DNA of 64,000 bases from Ichthyophis bannanicus (GCA_033557465.1 CM066033.1:232564109-232628108); one strand, 5' to 3'. Positions 44,712-54,217 are shown, counted from the first letter of the stretch. A program made the numbers and translations. Notes: a model not told the origin generated them from the sequence alone.

Positions 44712-46345
44712 CATAAGAACATAATATATGCCATACTGGGTCAGACCAAGGTCCATCAAGCCCAGTATCCTATTTCCAACAGTGGCCAATCTAGGTCACA
44801 AGTACCTAGCAGTTTCCCCAAAAGACACAGGTTCCACAAGGCTTATAATGGGGCAAGCAGTGGATATTCTGGATCTCCTTTTATATTGGTTCATGGACCT
44901 TTCCTCCAGGAACTTGTCCAAACCATTTTTAAACCCGGCTACACTAACAGCTTTTACTACATCCTCCGGTAATGAATTCCAGAGTTTGATTACCCTATAG
45001 CTTCATTGCATGTCCCTTAGTTTTTCTATAATTTAATGGTGTAAATAATCAATCTACATTTACCTGTTCCACTCCATTCATTAATTTATAGACTTTATCA
45101 TATCTCCCCTCAGCCGTCTCTTTTCCAGGTAGAAGAGCCCTAACCTTTTTAGCCTTTCTTCATAGGGGTGTCCTTCCATCCCCTTTACCATTTTGGTAGC
45201 TCTTCTCTCTACCTTTTCTAATAATGCTATATCCTTTTTAAAATACGGCGACCAGAATTGCACACAATATCCAAGGTGCGGTCGCTCTATGGAACGATAC
45301 AGAGGCATTATAATATCCTTTGTTTTATTCTCCATTCCTTTCCTTATGATACCTAGCATTTTATTTGCTCTCTTGGCTACCACTGTACACTGGGCGGAGG
45401 GTTTCAACATGTTATCCATGATGATGCCTAAATCCTTTTCCTGGGTGGTAGTTCCTAATGTAGAACCTAGCTTCATGTAACTATAGTGTGGGTTGTTCTT
45501 TCCTCGATGCATAAATTTGCACTTGTCCAAATTAAATTTTATCTGCCATTTGGATGCCCCATCTTCAAATTTATCAAGGTCCTCTTGCAATTTTTCACAA
45601 TCCTCATGGGTTTTAACAACTTTGAATAATTTTGTGTCATCTGCAAATTTGATTACTTCACTTGTTATTCCCATTCCACGTCATTTATGAATATGTTAAA
45701 AAGCAGCGGACCCAGCACAGATCCCTGGGGTACTCCACTATTCACCTTTCTCCATTGGAAAAATTGGCCATTTAGCCCTACCCTCTGCTTTCTATCTTTT
45801 AACCAGTTCCTGATCCACAATATTACCCTGCCTCCTATTCCATGACTTTTTAATTTCCCCAAAAGTCTCTCATGGGGTACTTTGTCAAAGGCTTTCTGAA
45901 AATCCAGATACACTATATCAACCAACTCACCTTTGTCTACCAGTTTATTCACACCTTCAAAAAAACAAAAGATTAGTAAGACAAGACTTTTCTTGGTTAA
46001 AGTCATGTTGGCTGTCTCCCATTAAGTCATGGCTATCTACATGCTCAGTAATTTTGTTCTTTATAATGGTTTCTACCATGTTTCCCAGTACTGATGTCAG
46101 GCTCACCGGTCTGTCATTTCTCGGATCACCCCTGGAGCCCTTTTTAAAAACTGGCTTTACATTGGTCATCCTCCAATCTTCAGGTATTACAGACAATTTT
46201 AATGATAGTTCACATATTACTAATAGTAGGTCTGTAATCTCATATTTCAGTTCTTTCAACAACCTTTGATGTATACCATCCAATCCAGGTAATTTGCTAT
46301 TGTTCAGTTTATCAAATAGTTGTAATAGTTTATCAAATAGTTGTA
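44712..46345 (-). mobile_element. LINE-A copy inserted in an RTE
   Basis: On the minus strand it starts in the RT fingers (LQLFDKLNNSKLPGLDGIHQ, near 46.3 kb) and has MTNVKPVFKKGSRGDPRN, LTSVLGNMVETI and [12 protein letters not shown]. It continues with [39 protein letters not shown] and IKFADDTKLFK (FADD intact near 45.65 kb), then KCKFMHRGKNN and [21 protein letters not shown], with the 3' UTR to 44712. The three big open pieces are 46436-45957, 46006-45665 and 45674-45081. A 21-bp direct duplication (AGTTTATCAAATAGTTGTAA) marks the 5' end near 46305-46345. Confidence 0.9.
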
Positions 46346-46422
46346 ATGACCCTATTGAAATACCATGGGCTTGGACATCTCTGCACTTGAAAATCTTAGC
46401 CAGCTCCTTCATTGCTGTTCTG

Positions 46423-47705
46423 TGTCGCCCACTCACCTCCCAGAGGCCATAGGCATGGGTGGATTAGCAGGGTAAGTTCTTTAATAGCTGTGGAGTATAG
46501 TAAAGAGGCTTGGCAATGCCCTCTAGGATTTGTAGTTCCACAACTTCAGCAAAAAGAAAATAGTTGTTGTCGGAGTGATAAGGATTTAAACAGGATTTAT
46601 TCCCTTCCCAGGGTTGGATTTTCACACAATGAAATAAGGCAACACAAAACCATACTTCTGGCATCCAAATTAAAGAAACATTTGAACAAAGGATATGCTT
46701 ATCTTCAGCTTTCACAACGGAGGCAAAAATGGTAAAAGAAAACAGTTTCCTTCCCAAACTCTTCCCGGTGAGTGAAACTTCTGTTCTGACCTCTCTATAG
46801 CTCTGGGAGTTCCCTTCCCCCACCAGCCTAGAGGTGAATGGGTAATTACCGTAATCACTATAGTCTCTCTCAGAGGTGGCACATAATTCTTGGTAAGTAC
46901 AGGGCTGACTGCTATAGCCTAAGCTTCTCCTATTAGGAAGAATAAGGTTACCTTCTGGCAGTTTCCCTTCAACGTTCCTCCCTCGAGCACAGCTCTGCTC
47001 GTGGGAAGGCTTTTCACTCCGTGTCTGTTTGGGTTTTCTCCTTGGCACCAAATTATCTTCAGGATAATGGTTTTCTCCTGCTTGGTACCTTGTGCTGGGT
47101 GACTGGTCTTGCCTTAGCCTGGCCTCAGAGCTACTACCTCTGCTTCCTCTGTAGCAAGGTTCTTGGAAGTACTGGTCAGCTGTGCACTGCTCTTCCAAAC
47201 AGCCCTTCCTGGGTTTCTCAGCACTGCACCTCCCTGGTAGTCTCCTTTGGTCAGCAATAGGTTTTAACCAGCATGGAGATCCTTCTCTCCTGCCTCTCAA
47301 GCTTCTCTCCTTGCTTGGAGTTCTCCTGCTATTGGGACTTCTCTCCCTGCCAGCACGTCTCTCCTCAGCAGTTCCTTCTCTAGCAATTCTCTCTCTAGCA
47401 GTTCCCTCTCTGGCAGTCCTCTCTCTGGCAGTTCTCTCTCTGGAAGTTCTCCCTCTGCTCTCAGGTGAGTGACTTTTAACTGTGTAGCTTGTGATGTTGG
47501 CTCCGCCCCTTGTCAGCTGCCCCTCATCCCCTGATGAGCCACGAGATAGCTTTGGGTCTGGGCGTTCCCCTACACCACGTGAAATAGCTTGTGTATAGTT
47601 CCTATGGCAACCTTTGGCCATGTGTATCTCTGAGCTGTCAAAATTAGCTCCATTCTGTTCAGAATCCCCTATCTCCATGGGCTCTGACCGCTGCACCTCA
47701 TGACA
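46423..47705 (-). mobile_element. LTR-like element, copy 2 (1.28 kb), with target duplication
   Basis: The termini are TGTCGCCCAC (left) and, on the minus strand, TGTCATGAGGTGC (right). It is flanked by TCTG on both sides (46419-46422, 47706-47709), and removing it restores the RTE sequence CTGTTCTG-TCAAGAGC. The minus-strand AATAAA near 46597 leaves about 175 bp to the end, like an R-U5 segment. These features point to a solo LTR with a long U3. It is the relative of 12931-14473. Confidence 0.65.
46464..47696 (-). CDS. Arg/Ser/Glu-rich ORF in the LTR-like element, 410 codons, unknown product
   Basis: I do not recognise this protein. The open frame has no firm start: the 5' codon is GTG, and the first ATG is 7 codons in (MEIGDSEQ). 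Features include GCHRNYTQAISRG, shared in frame as G-x-HRN with the copy at 14487-13570, and a tandem run of ERTAREGTAR-like pentapeptides from a 15-30-bp DNA repeat at about 47345-47465. A basic middle and a hydrophobic C-terminal third (KLFSFTIFASVV) follow. The AATAAA falls inside the frame, so the C-terminal ~45 codons cannot be translated from an LTR-terminated transcript. Chance opening through the repeats is a real possibility. Confidence 0.3.
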   Translation of the reverse strand: MQRSEPMEIGDSEQNGANFDSSEIHMAKGCHRNYTQAISRGVGERPDPKLSRGSSGDEGQLTRGGANITSYTVKSHSPESRGRTSRERTARERTAREGTARERIAREGTAEERRAGRERSPNSRRTPSKERSLRGRREGSPCWLKPIADQRRLPGRCSAEKPRKGCLEEQCTADQYFQEPCYRGSRGSSSEARLRQDQSPSTRYQAGENHYPEDNLVPRRKPKQTRSEKPSHEQSCARGRNVEGKLPEGNLILPNRRSLGYSSQPCTYQELCATSERDYSDYGNYPFTSRLVGEGNSQSYREVRTEVSLTGKSLGRKLFSFTIFASVVKAEDKHILCSNVSLIWMPEVWFCVALFHCVKIQPWEGNKSCLNPYHSDNNYFLFAEVVELQILEGIAKPLYYTPQLLKNLPC

Positions 47706-47929
47706 TCTGTCAAGAGCAATGTGTCATTAGATTTTTATACTGCTAGTCACCTCATTATTGATTATTGATCCAAGCAGAGTTGTCTACTATTTCTATTTCT
47801 TCCTCATATTGATTTTGACAGTTTACAGGATCTTTGTCTTTTTCACGTTAAGATGCAGGCTCATTTTAAGATGTGTTCCCTGATCTTGATAGGATCACCA
47901 TAACAAAAAGGTTTCTAATCAACTCAAAG

Positions 47930-48250
47930 GGGTATGTTTACTAAACTGCGGTAATCATACATAACGCGCGTTATGTAACGTTAACGATCGTTAGCGCATC
48001 ATAACGCGTGTTATGATGCGCTAACGATCGTTTAAGTTACATAACGCGCGTTATGATGCGCTAACGATCGTAATGCAAAGCAGCGTGGTAAAACACCGCA
48101 GAAGGTGGAGAGAGGGCAGAGAGAAGGGGGTAAGTGGGCGGAGAGTGGGCGGGGAGAGGCTCCCCTCACACTAACGCGCTGATTTTCAGAGCTGAATTCC
48201 AACGCGAATGAAAACCTGCCGTTAAATGCACATTACAGGGGAGAGAAACC
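47930..48250. mobile_element. Probable MITE carrying a CpG-dense palindrome
   Basis: It begins near GTATGTTTACTAAACTGCGG, an end type I associate with MITEs. It contains the palindrome 47959-48057 and then GTGGTAAAACACCGCAG. The right end is not resolved (about 48240). Confidence 0.45.
47959..48057. repeat. Nested CpG-rich palindrome, about 97 bp
   Basis: The outer units CATAACGCGCGTTATG are themselves palindromes. The inner block from AACGATCGTTAGCGCATC to its complement is a 48-50-bp palindrome centred on ACGCGTG. The whole folds on itself with two or three mismatches. A further half-copy follows at 48040-48071. About 18 CpGs lie within 115 bp. Confidence 0.85.
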
Positions 48251-48879
48251 ATTTCAGTGTCAGCAATGTACAGCCCAGGCAGGGAAACAAAAAAAAAGTG
48301 ATAAGTGTGATACATGTGCACTGAACAAAAGGGCACAGAAACACTGAAAATGACCCCAACAAACTGGAAAAAACAATAACCAAGCTGGCAAATAGTGGTA
48401 TCAATGGGAAACATCAACCCCTCCCCCCCCCCGAGTAAGCTCCATAGAACAGATATAAATCGTGGAAGGGTCTAAACTACGTCCCCATACAAGGTGAATG
48501 AGCCCACAATGAAATAGTGCTGCTCAGGGTTTCCCCACCATCGGACAGGGTTCCTATGACGTGCACATGTCCCGCAACATCAGGGCGGGCATGTCGGAAT
48601 GGCAACTGGACAGATGCCGGAGAAGGGGATACAGAGGGCCGCAGGCGGCACATGCTGTGGTGGAGCTGGGCCACAGTGCGGACTAGGGCGATGCTTAGGT
48701 GGCCCATATGAATGCTGAAACAGCGGAGCAGCCAGACAGCAACTGCTGAAGGCCCAACATGGGCACGAGTGTGTTTCCCAAAGTGTCACAGGGGATAGTA
48801 CCCAACAGCTACCCCCAAGGGCACGGAACATTGGCAGGTGGGGCTGGGGGAGCGTGGATGTCTATGCAGGCACCCCTAC
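48251..48879. other. Unassigned GC-rich sequence
   Basis: Open frames on both strands (48517-48711, 48831-48580) have no recognisable domain. A C run lies at about 48421-48431. Confidence 0.35.
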
Positions 48880-49245
48880 CCCAGAACATGCACCATAGGC
48901 AGTCGCCTACCTGCACACTGGATGGCCTGAGATTGCACACCACCAGCTCCACCAGCAGAAGGGCATGTCAGCATGTTGGTTGATGGATACTGGTGGTGGA
49001 GGGGGCAGTGGCAGCTGCCCAGAGCAGACCGTGGCCTAGCCCTGTGTACGTGGGTGCCATGCACTGCAACAGACAGGCCCTGTCTGACCAACAGTCAATG
49101 TATCACCAGGGACCACACCATCTCTGTGATAACATGGTTGTGAAGTGCACAAAACCAGTATATTCAGAAGCAGAAGGTCACAGGTTCAAGTCCCAGCTGT
49201 GGTTTCCGCCAACCCAGTCCTCATATTTTACCCACTACTATAACA
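48880..49245 (+). mobile_element. SINE-like unit with tRNA-like 3' part
   Basis: The box-B-like GGTTCAAGTCC at 49183-49193 follows GTGAAGTGCACAAAACCAG. The upstream 250 bp (GTCGCCTACCTGCACACTGG, TGGAGGGGGCAGTGGCAGC, GTGCCATGCACTGCAAC) is repeated at 51900-52090. This is a dispersed copy of the unit that heads the tandem array at 51.9-53.1 kb. Confidence 0.6.
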
Positions 49246-49346
49246 TGCTAATACAGACAGAACCTTTCTTACAGATGACGTAAACATGCCCAAAACACCT
49301 ACATTGTACCCTACAGAGCACAGACACCATAAACATGCACATTACC

Positions 49347-49556
49347 TAGAGCAGAGCCTCCCAAATGCAGTCCTGGAGTGCCCAACACAATTCCGGTTCC
49401 ATGCTGCCTCTGATAAAGATGCCTGTGCTGTATTTCTATGCACCACCCCCATGGTATGCAGATGTATCTCATGCATATTCATGAGGGACAGCATGAAAAC
49501 CCGAACAGTGTTTGGCACCACAGGACTGGAGTTGGGAACCTCTGCCGTAAAGCAGC
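49347..49556. mobile_element. Degraded fold-back MITE, third copy
   Basis: CTCCCAAATGCAGTCCTGGAG on the left and GGACTGGAGTTGGGAACCTC on the right, with TATCTCATGCATATTCATGA inside, match the 5207-5402 family. The left half is altered and no target duplication is seen. Confidence 0.65.
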
Positions 49557-50327
49557 AGCCAACAGGGGCAGACACACCCGCACCCACAGGCCCCATTATC
49601 CAAAGCCTCCTGGAGAGGCAGGACTTTGGGCTCTGTGTGCATCTCCCAATACTAGCACTTGCATACCTTAGTAATGCCACCCTAAACCTGGGAATATGGT
49701 ACACATCTATCAAAAGGTTGCTATGATTACTGGCAGATAGCAATTCCTAGGTTAAGTAGGAACTCGGACATTGTAGTGCCCGGTACCACCTGCACGGACA
49801 GGGTGGCCATAGCATGTGCTGCTGGGAGGTCACTCTCACCCTGACTGAGCAGTGACCATGGCATGGCTAGGTTCCCCCATAGTGCTATATAGCATTTCTC
49901 TCATGTGATATTTATGGGTTTTCTTTTGGGGCCCAATCACTGACTTATCTGCTTGGTGTGTATGCTGACATTCCCGTTCTGGGTACATGCATCTTCTCCA
50001 GGGCCATGCACTATGGACTAGCTGGCGGGCTGTCTGCAGCTAGTATGTGTCTTGCTGGAACACTTGCAGGGTGCAGCGGCTGGAGGCTTGCTGCTGAAGA
50101 ATGTCAGATAATGGTGGGGGGCAGCTGAGCATTTCCAGGCCTGCCGTCTGTCTGCTATTGCGTTATGGATGTGTACCACTCTGTTCCCCAGCAGGACTGG
50201 GGTTGATGGTCCCCTCTACTGCTACCATTGCAGGGAGGTAGACTGTGGATCTATTGGTGGGTGATCCTGTTTCCCACCCTGAGGGTGGGTTGTGTGGTGG
50301 TACATAATCTGCCTATGGGTCCATACA
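49557..50327. other. Unassigned sequence
   Basis: No gene or named repeat was recognised. The composition is rich in TG/CA words, like the 55-64 kb block. Confidence 0.35.
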
Positions 50328-50536
50328 CCCCCCTCCCCCTCTCCCTCCCCCTCTCCCTCTCCCCCCTCCCCCCTCCCCCCTCTCCCCCTCTCCCCCTCTC
50401 CCCCTCTCCCCTCTCCCCCCTCTCCTCCTCTCCCCCCTCTCCCCCTCCCTCTCCCCCTCTCCCCCTCCCCCCTCCCCCTTCCCCTCCCTCTCCCCTACCC
50501 CTCTCCCCCTCCCCCCTCCCCCCTCCCCCCTCTCTC
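50328..50536. repeat. Polypyrimidine tract (CCCCTCT)n, about 209 bp
   Basis: It is almost purely C and T on the plus strand with mirror symmetry. Stop-free frames on both strands here arise from composition. Such tracts can form triplex (H-DNA). Confidence 0.95.
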
Positions 50537-50537
50537 C

Positions 50538-51885
50538 TGACATTGTACACTAAACCATTGAAAAAAACCTAGAAGTAAAAACGATTGCAAAATGAACCAG
50601 CTGAATAATAAATTTGATGTGGAGGGGAACTGGCACAGAACGTCTATCTCAAAATGCACTAGAGCTTGTGGACGCTACAAAACCGCTAGCATTGCAAATA
50701 TTTAGATATACAAGACAATATTAACCTCAATGAGTGCCACTTCTGAGTAAAAGACTTTATTGGGTTCCAGATGTTTTCACAATTATAAAGAAGTGCTACA
50801 GTTTATATATCAGGGGCTAAAATATGAATTCTATTGTGAACGCATCACAAATGTTGTGAAGGCAAGTGCCTAAATTCTACAAGAGAATGTTTTCTCCAGA
50901 TCAATGCCGCATCAAAACAAAGTTGAATGTAAGATATATGAGCGGCACTCATTAAGGTTAATCGTTTTTACTTCTAGGTTTTTTTCAATGGTTTAGTGTA
51001 CAATGTCAGCGCTTTAGAGATATCTTTGCAGTGATTAGAAGCTCCTCCCTTATTCCCATCTTTTTGATACTCAAGATTAGTTTTATACAAAAAGAAAAAT
51101 GTATTCCTTTATTTTTTAGTATAGTATCTACAGTCATGCAATAAACATGCAACGTTTTTGTTTTATTTATTTATATTTCAGTGATCTATATTGTTTTTTA
51201 TGTGAAAGCACAGTTTAGAAGGTATTTATATAATTTATTCTTATACTATCTTATCAATTTATTTATTTTTCTATTGTTTAAATTTAAATTTAACTAATTT
51301 ATGTACATTCTACTCCTCTATGAGAGTTTTTTTCTACTTAAGCATACTTTTGTTTGATGCGGATTAGCTATGCCTTATCTTTTATTTATGTTTTTATTGA
51401 TCAGAGTACCATTTATAAATGTACATTTTTTAGTGTATCCTCCTCATCTCTTTTTATATGGATTTCTTTGTTTTGATTTGTTTGACTTATTAAACTTTTT
51501 ATTAGTCATAGATTTTATCATGTAATATGATTTGTTATACTCTATATATTATAATGTGATATTGTTTTCTGTGATTTATAGTCTCTTTTTTTACCATTAG
51601 TTATTTATGACAATAATTGATATATGACTGTCTCTTACATTTGTTATTTATGATTATTGTTTTTAATGTTTGTAGATTTGTTTGTTTTTATGTACATGCT
51701 TTTTTAATATTTTGATTGTTCATTATTTATTTATTTATTGATTATATTTATATTGTTCTTTTTGAGGTTTGCCCTCTTTTATATTACCCCCTGAGGAAGG
51801 CCATCGGCCGAAACGCATAGGGGTCAGCAATAAAAGCCTTCATTGATTCACTGCCAGTCTTTATATCTGTTCTTTGGTTCCTGCC
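50538..51885 (+). mobile_element. Retroelement 3' region preceded by an inverted copy of its start (Penelope-like?)
   Basis: A perfect 48-bp inverted repeat (50538-50585 with 50961-51008) begins the element. An inner pair (50721-50738 with 50944-50961, 17/18) extends it, with a 135-bp interruption in the left arm. After 51009 the sequence is T-rich and non-coding. It ends with CCCTGAGGAAGGCCATCGGC, CGAAACGC and AATAAAAGCC (51785-51840). Inverted or partial tandem copies and hammerhead-like motifs are known for Penelope-like elements. No RT/GIY-YIG coding is present to prove that assignment. Confidence 0.45.
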
Positions 51886-51889
51886 CCTC

Positions 51890-53110
51890 ACCCCTGACAC
51901 TGCAACCAAGGCACCCGCCTACCCGTGCAGTGTATGACCTGTGATGGCACACCAACAACATATGCCCATGTCAGCACGACAGAGGAGGGTTGTGTGTGTC
52001 CGTGCTGGAGGGGGCAGTGGCACCTGCCTGCAGTGGCCCCAGGCCATGCCCAGCACCAGTACGTGGTATGCAGTGCAACATTAAAGTTCTGGCTGAGAAG
52101 ACATACAGCTAGCCCAAGGGACCAATGTGACCCTGTGGCAACACTGTGGTGCAATACACACAGCCAGTGTGTCCATAAGCAGAGTATCATAGGTTCAGGT
52201 CCCAGCTGCAGGCCCAGCACAGCAAATCCCAATATTTTACCCCACTATGTAGATCAAACAGAAACCAGAGAAGGTCCTGCTGAGGAGAAGGAAAGGTACA
52301 TCCCAATATTTTTCCCCACCATGTATAGAGACCAGAAAAACAGAAAAGGTCGGGCTGAAGAGAAGGAAATGTCCATTCCAATAATATACCCCACCACAAA
52401 GAAAGAACAGAAAACCAGAAACGGTCTGGCTGAGAAGATGTAAAGGTACACCATGATAATCTACCCCACTATGTGATAAAAACACAACACCAAAAAGGTC
52501 TGGCTGAGGAGACATACAGGTAGCCCCAGGGCCCATTGCAACACTGTGGCAACACTGTGGTGCAGCACACACAACCAGTGTGTCCTGGAGTTGAGAATCA
52601 CAGGTTCAAGTCCCAACTGTGGGCCCAGCACAGCATAGCACAGCACAACCCAATGTTTTACCCCACTATGTAGATCAAACAGAAACCAGAGAAGGTCCTG
52701 CTGAGGAGAAGGAAAGGTACATCCCAATAATTTTCCCCACCATGTATAGAGACCAGAAAAACAGAAAAGGCAGGGCTAGGGAGAAGGAAATGTCTATCCC
52801 AATAATATAATGCACCACATAGATAGAAGAGAAAACCAGCAATGGTCTGGCTGAGTAGATGTAAAGGTACATCACGATAATCTTCCCCACTATGTAGATA
52901 AAACACAACACCAGAAAAGGTCTGGCTGAGGAGACATACAGGTAGACCCAGGGCCCATTGTTACCCTGTGGCAACACTGTGGTGCAGCACACACAGCCAG
53001 TGTGTCCTGGAGTTGAGAGTTACAGGTTCAAGTCCCAAATGCAGGCCCAACACAGCGCAACCAAATATTTTACCCCACGATGTAGATACACCATCAAAAT
53101 GTGCAATCCC
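51890..53110 (+). repeat. Hierarchical tandem array: ~415-bp units with tRNA-like heads and 75-bp monomers
   Basis: Three tRNA-like heads have box-B-like sequences at 52192, 52603 and 53025 (spacing 411 and 422 bp). Each head reads GCAACACTGTGGTGCARYAC ... GGTTCARGTCCC. Between heads lie four 75-bp monomers. Each starts CCCCACYATG (52240, 52314, 52389, 52464 in the first unit) and carries AGAAAAGGTCTGGCTGAGGAG-like cores. The upstream part, 51890-52120, matches the dispersed copy at 48880-49120. Confidence 0.88.
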
Positions 53111-53268
53111 CACGGCAGCGGCCAACAGGGGTACAAACAACCACTCAGGCCTCAACATAGAGGAGTGTTATCCAGCCTGGTGTTATGGTGGTGGTACCTG
53201 TTGCAGTTACATAGCTCTGCCCTACCCCCAGAATGCTCCAGGCCTCAACATAGAGGAGTGTTATCCAA

Positions 53269-54217
53269 CCTTAAGATGGATAAACACCTCCGAACAATTA
53301 ACCGAGCCATTTTTTACAAATTGAAAGTTCTTCAACCACTTCGCAATATCCTCGAGAAATCTGACTTCAGAACTGTTGCACAAGCGCTAATCATTCCTCA
53401 CCTAGACTACTGCAACGCCATTCTACAAGGGCTTCCGAAGAACACCCTAAATATCTTGCAAATGGCTCAAAATGTTGCAGCAAGAGTCATCATGGAAAAA
53501 AGCGTCACAGATCACATAACACCAGTGCTAATGGAACTGCATTGGCTCCCGGTAACCGCCCGCATCATCTTCAAACTTCTCATAACAACGTTTAAGCTCA
53601 TTCACAACATTGCACCCTCCTACCTTGACAACCTAATCACTATGCAACCACACAACAGGAACAGAAGAACCATAAATCTCAACACTCTCTGTGTCCCGAT
53701 CAGCATAAGATCTGTCAAAGCAGAAACAAGCAATAGAGCATTCACATATACAGCGCCAATCCACTGGAACCAACTCCCACACGAGTTACGACTGACAAAT
53801 AGCTTGAGTGAATTCAGAAGGAAACTCAAAACTCACTTATTTCAGGCTCACTACAACCCGACCTAAGTGCGACACTTTACCTCAACGAGTTCACTTTTGC
53901 CTGCCATGATGACATTCGGAATACCCTCAGCATATGGATTACTGGTATATAATCTTGTATATATGTATATATTACGCCCCTCCCACGCACCTACAATCAA
54001 ATGTATTTTTAGATTTGTGAACCCCAATTCAATGTGCAAAGTATCTAATCACTATTTCCTGTGTTATGTAAATCATTGCTCAATCAAAATGTGTATTTTA
54101 AAAATCACTGTATTGTACGATACATTATGATTCTGTAAAGTAAACCGCTGCTGATCGTAGGAAGCAGCGGTATACAAATGTTTACTAAATAAATAAATAA
54201 ATAAAATAAATAAATAA
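53269..54217 (+). mobile_element. Young L2-clade LINE 3' end inside the minisatellite
   Basis: 5'-truncated insertion. Upstream target GTTATCCA and downstream TGGTGGTGGCACCTG show that about 11 bp of the repeat unit was lost at the site. I see no clear target duplication. The tail has GTAAACCGCTGCTGATCG, then GCAGCGGTATACAAATG, then (TAAA)n. It is the same group as 41018-42575, but with an intact C-terminal frame. Confidence 0.92.
53276..53866 (+). CDS. L2 reverse transcriptase C-terminal fragment (196 codons, open)
   Basis: This is the C-terminal region after the RT palm. It has MDKHLRTINRAIFYKL, then HLDYCNAILQGLPKNTLN, AARVIMEKSVTDHITPVL, LHWLPVTARIIFKLLITTFK and NRAFTYTAPIHWNQLPHELR. SEFRRKLKTHLFQAHY follows, ending at TAA. 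The ATG at 53276 is only the first in-frame Met after the truncation point. An open frame from the repeats upstream reads into it. There are no internal stops, which fits a recent insertion. No catalytic residues are included, so the fragment has no activity. Confidence 0.88.
   Translation: MDKHLRTINRAIFYKLKVLQPLRNILEKSDFRTVAQALIIPHLDYCNAILQGLPKNTLNILQMAQNVAARVIMEKSVTDHITPVLMELHWLPVTARIIFKLLITTFKLIHNIAPSYLDNLITMQPHNRNRRTINLNTLCVPISIRSVKAETSNRAFTYTAPIHWNQLPHELRLTNSLSEFRRKLKTHLFQAHYNPT

Larger units (their letters stand above)
44290..47895 (-). mobile_element. RTE-clade LINE 3' part, split twice by later insertions
   Basis: The three pieces collinear with the minus strand of the RTE at 38968-40558 are 44290-44711 (tail TTGTTGTTAAATGCCATTG and the region after the RT), 46346-46422 (TATTGAAATACCATGGGC, GACATCTCTGCACTTGA), and 47710-47895 (AAGAGCAATGTGTCATTAG, TTGATCCAAGCAG, GATCTTTGTCTTTTTCACG). 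LINE-A (44712-46345) and the LTR-like element (46423-47705) were inserted into it. It is about as diverged as an old copy, and coding is broken. Confidence 0.85.

Noticed and set aside
50228..50572. Pro/Ser-rich and Gly/Arg/Glu-rich ORFs on opposite strands
   Set aside because: Translation of a pure C/T tract. No coding evidence.
51890..53110. CRISPR-like array or functional tRNA cluster
   Set aside because: The repeats are long, tandem without unique spacers, and the organism is a vertebrate. The heads resemble SINE tRNA-like regions and lack a full cloverleaf by eye.
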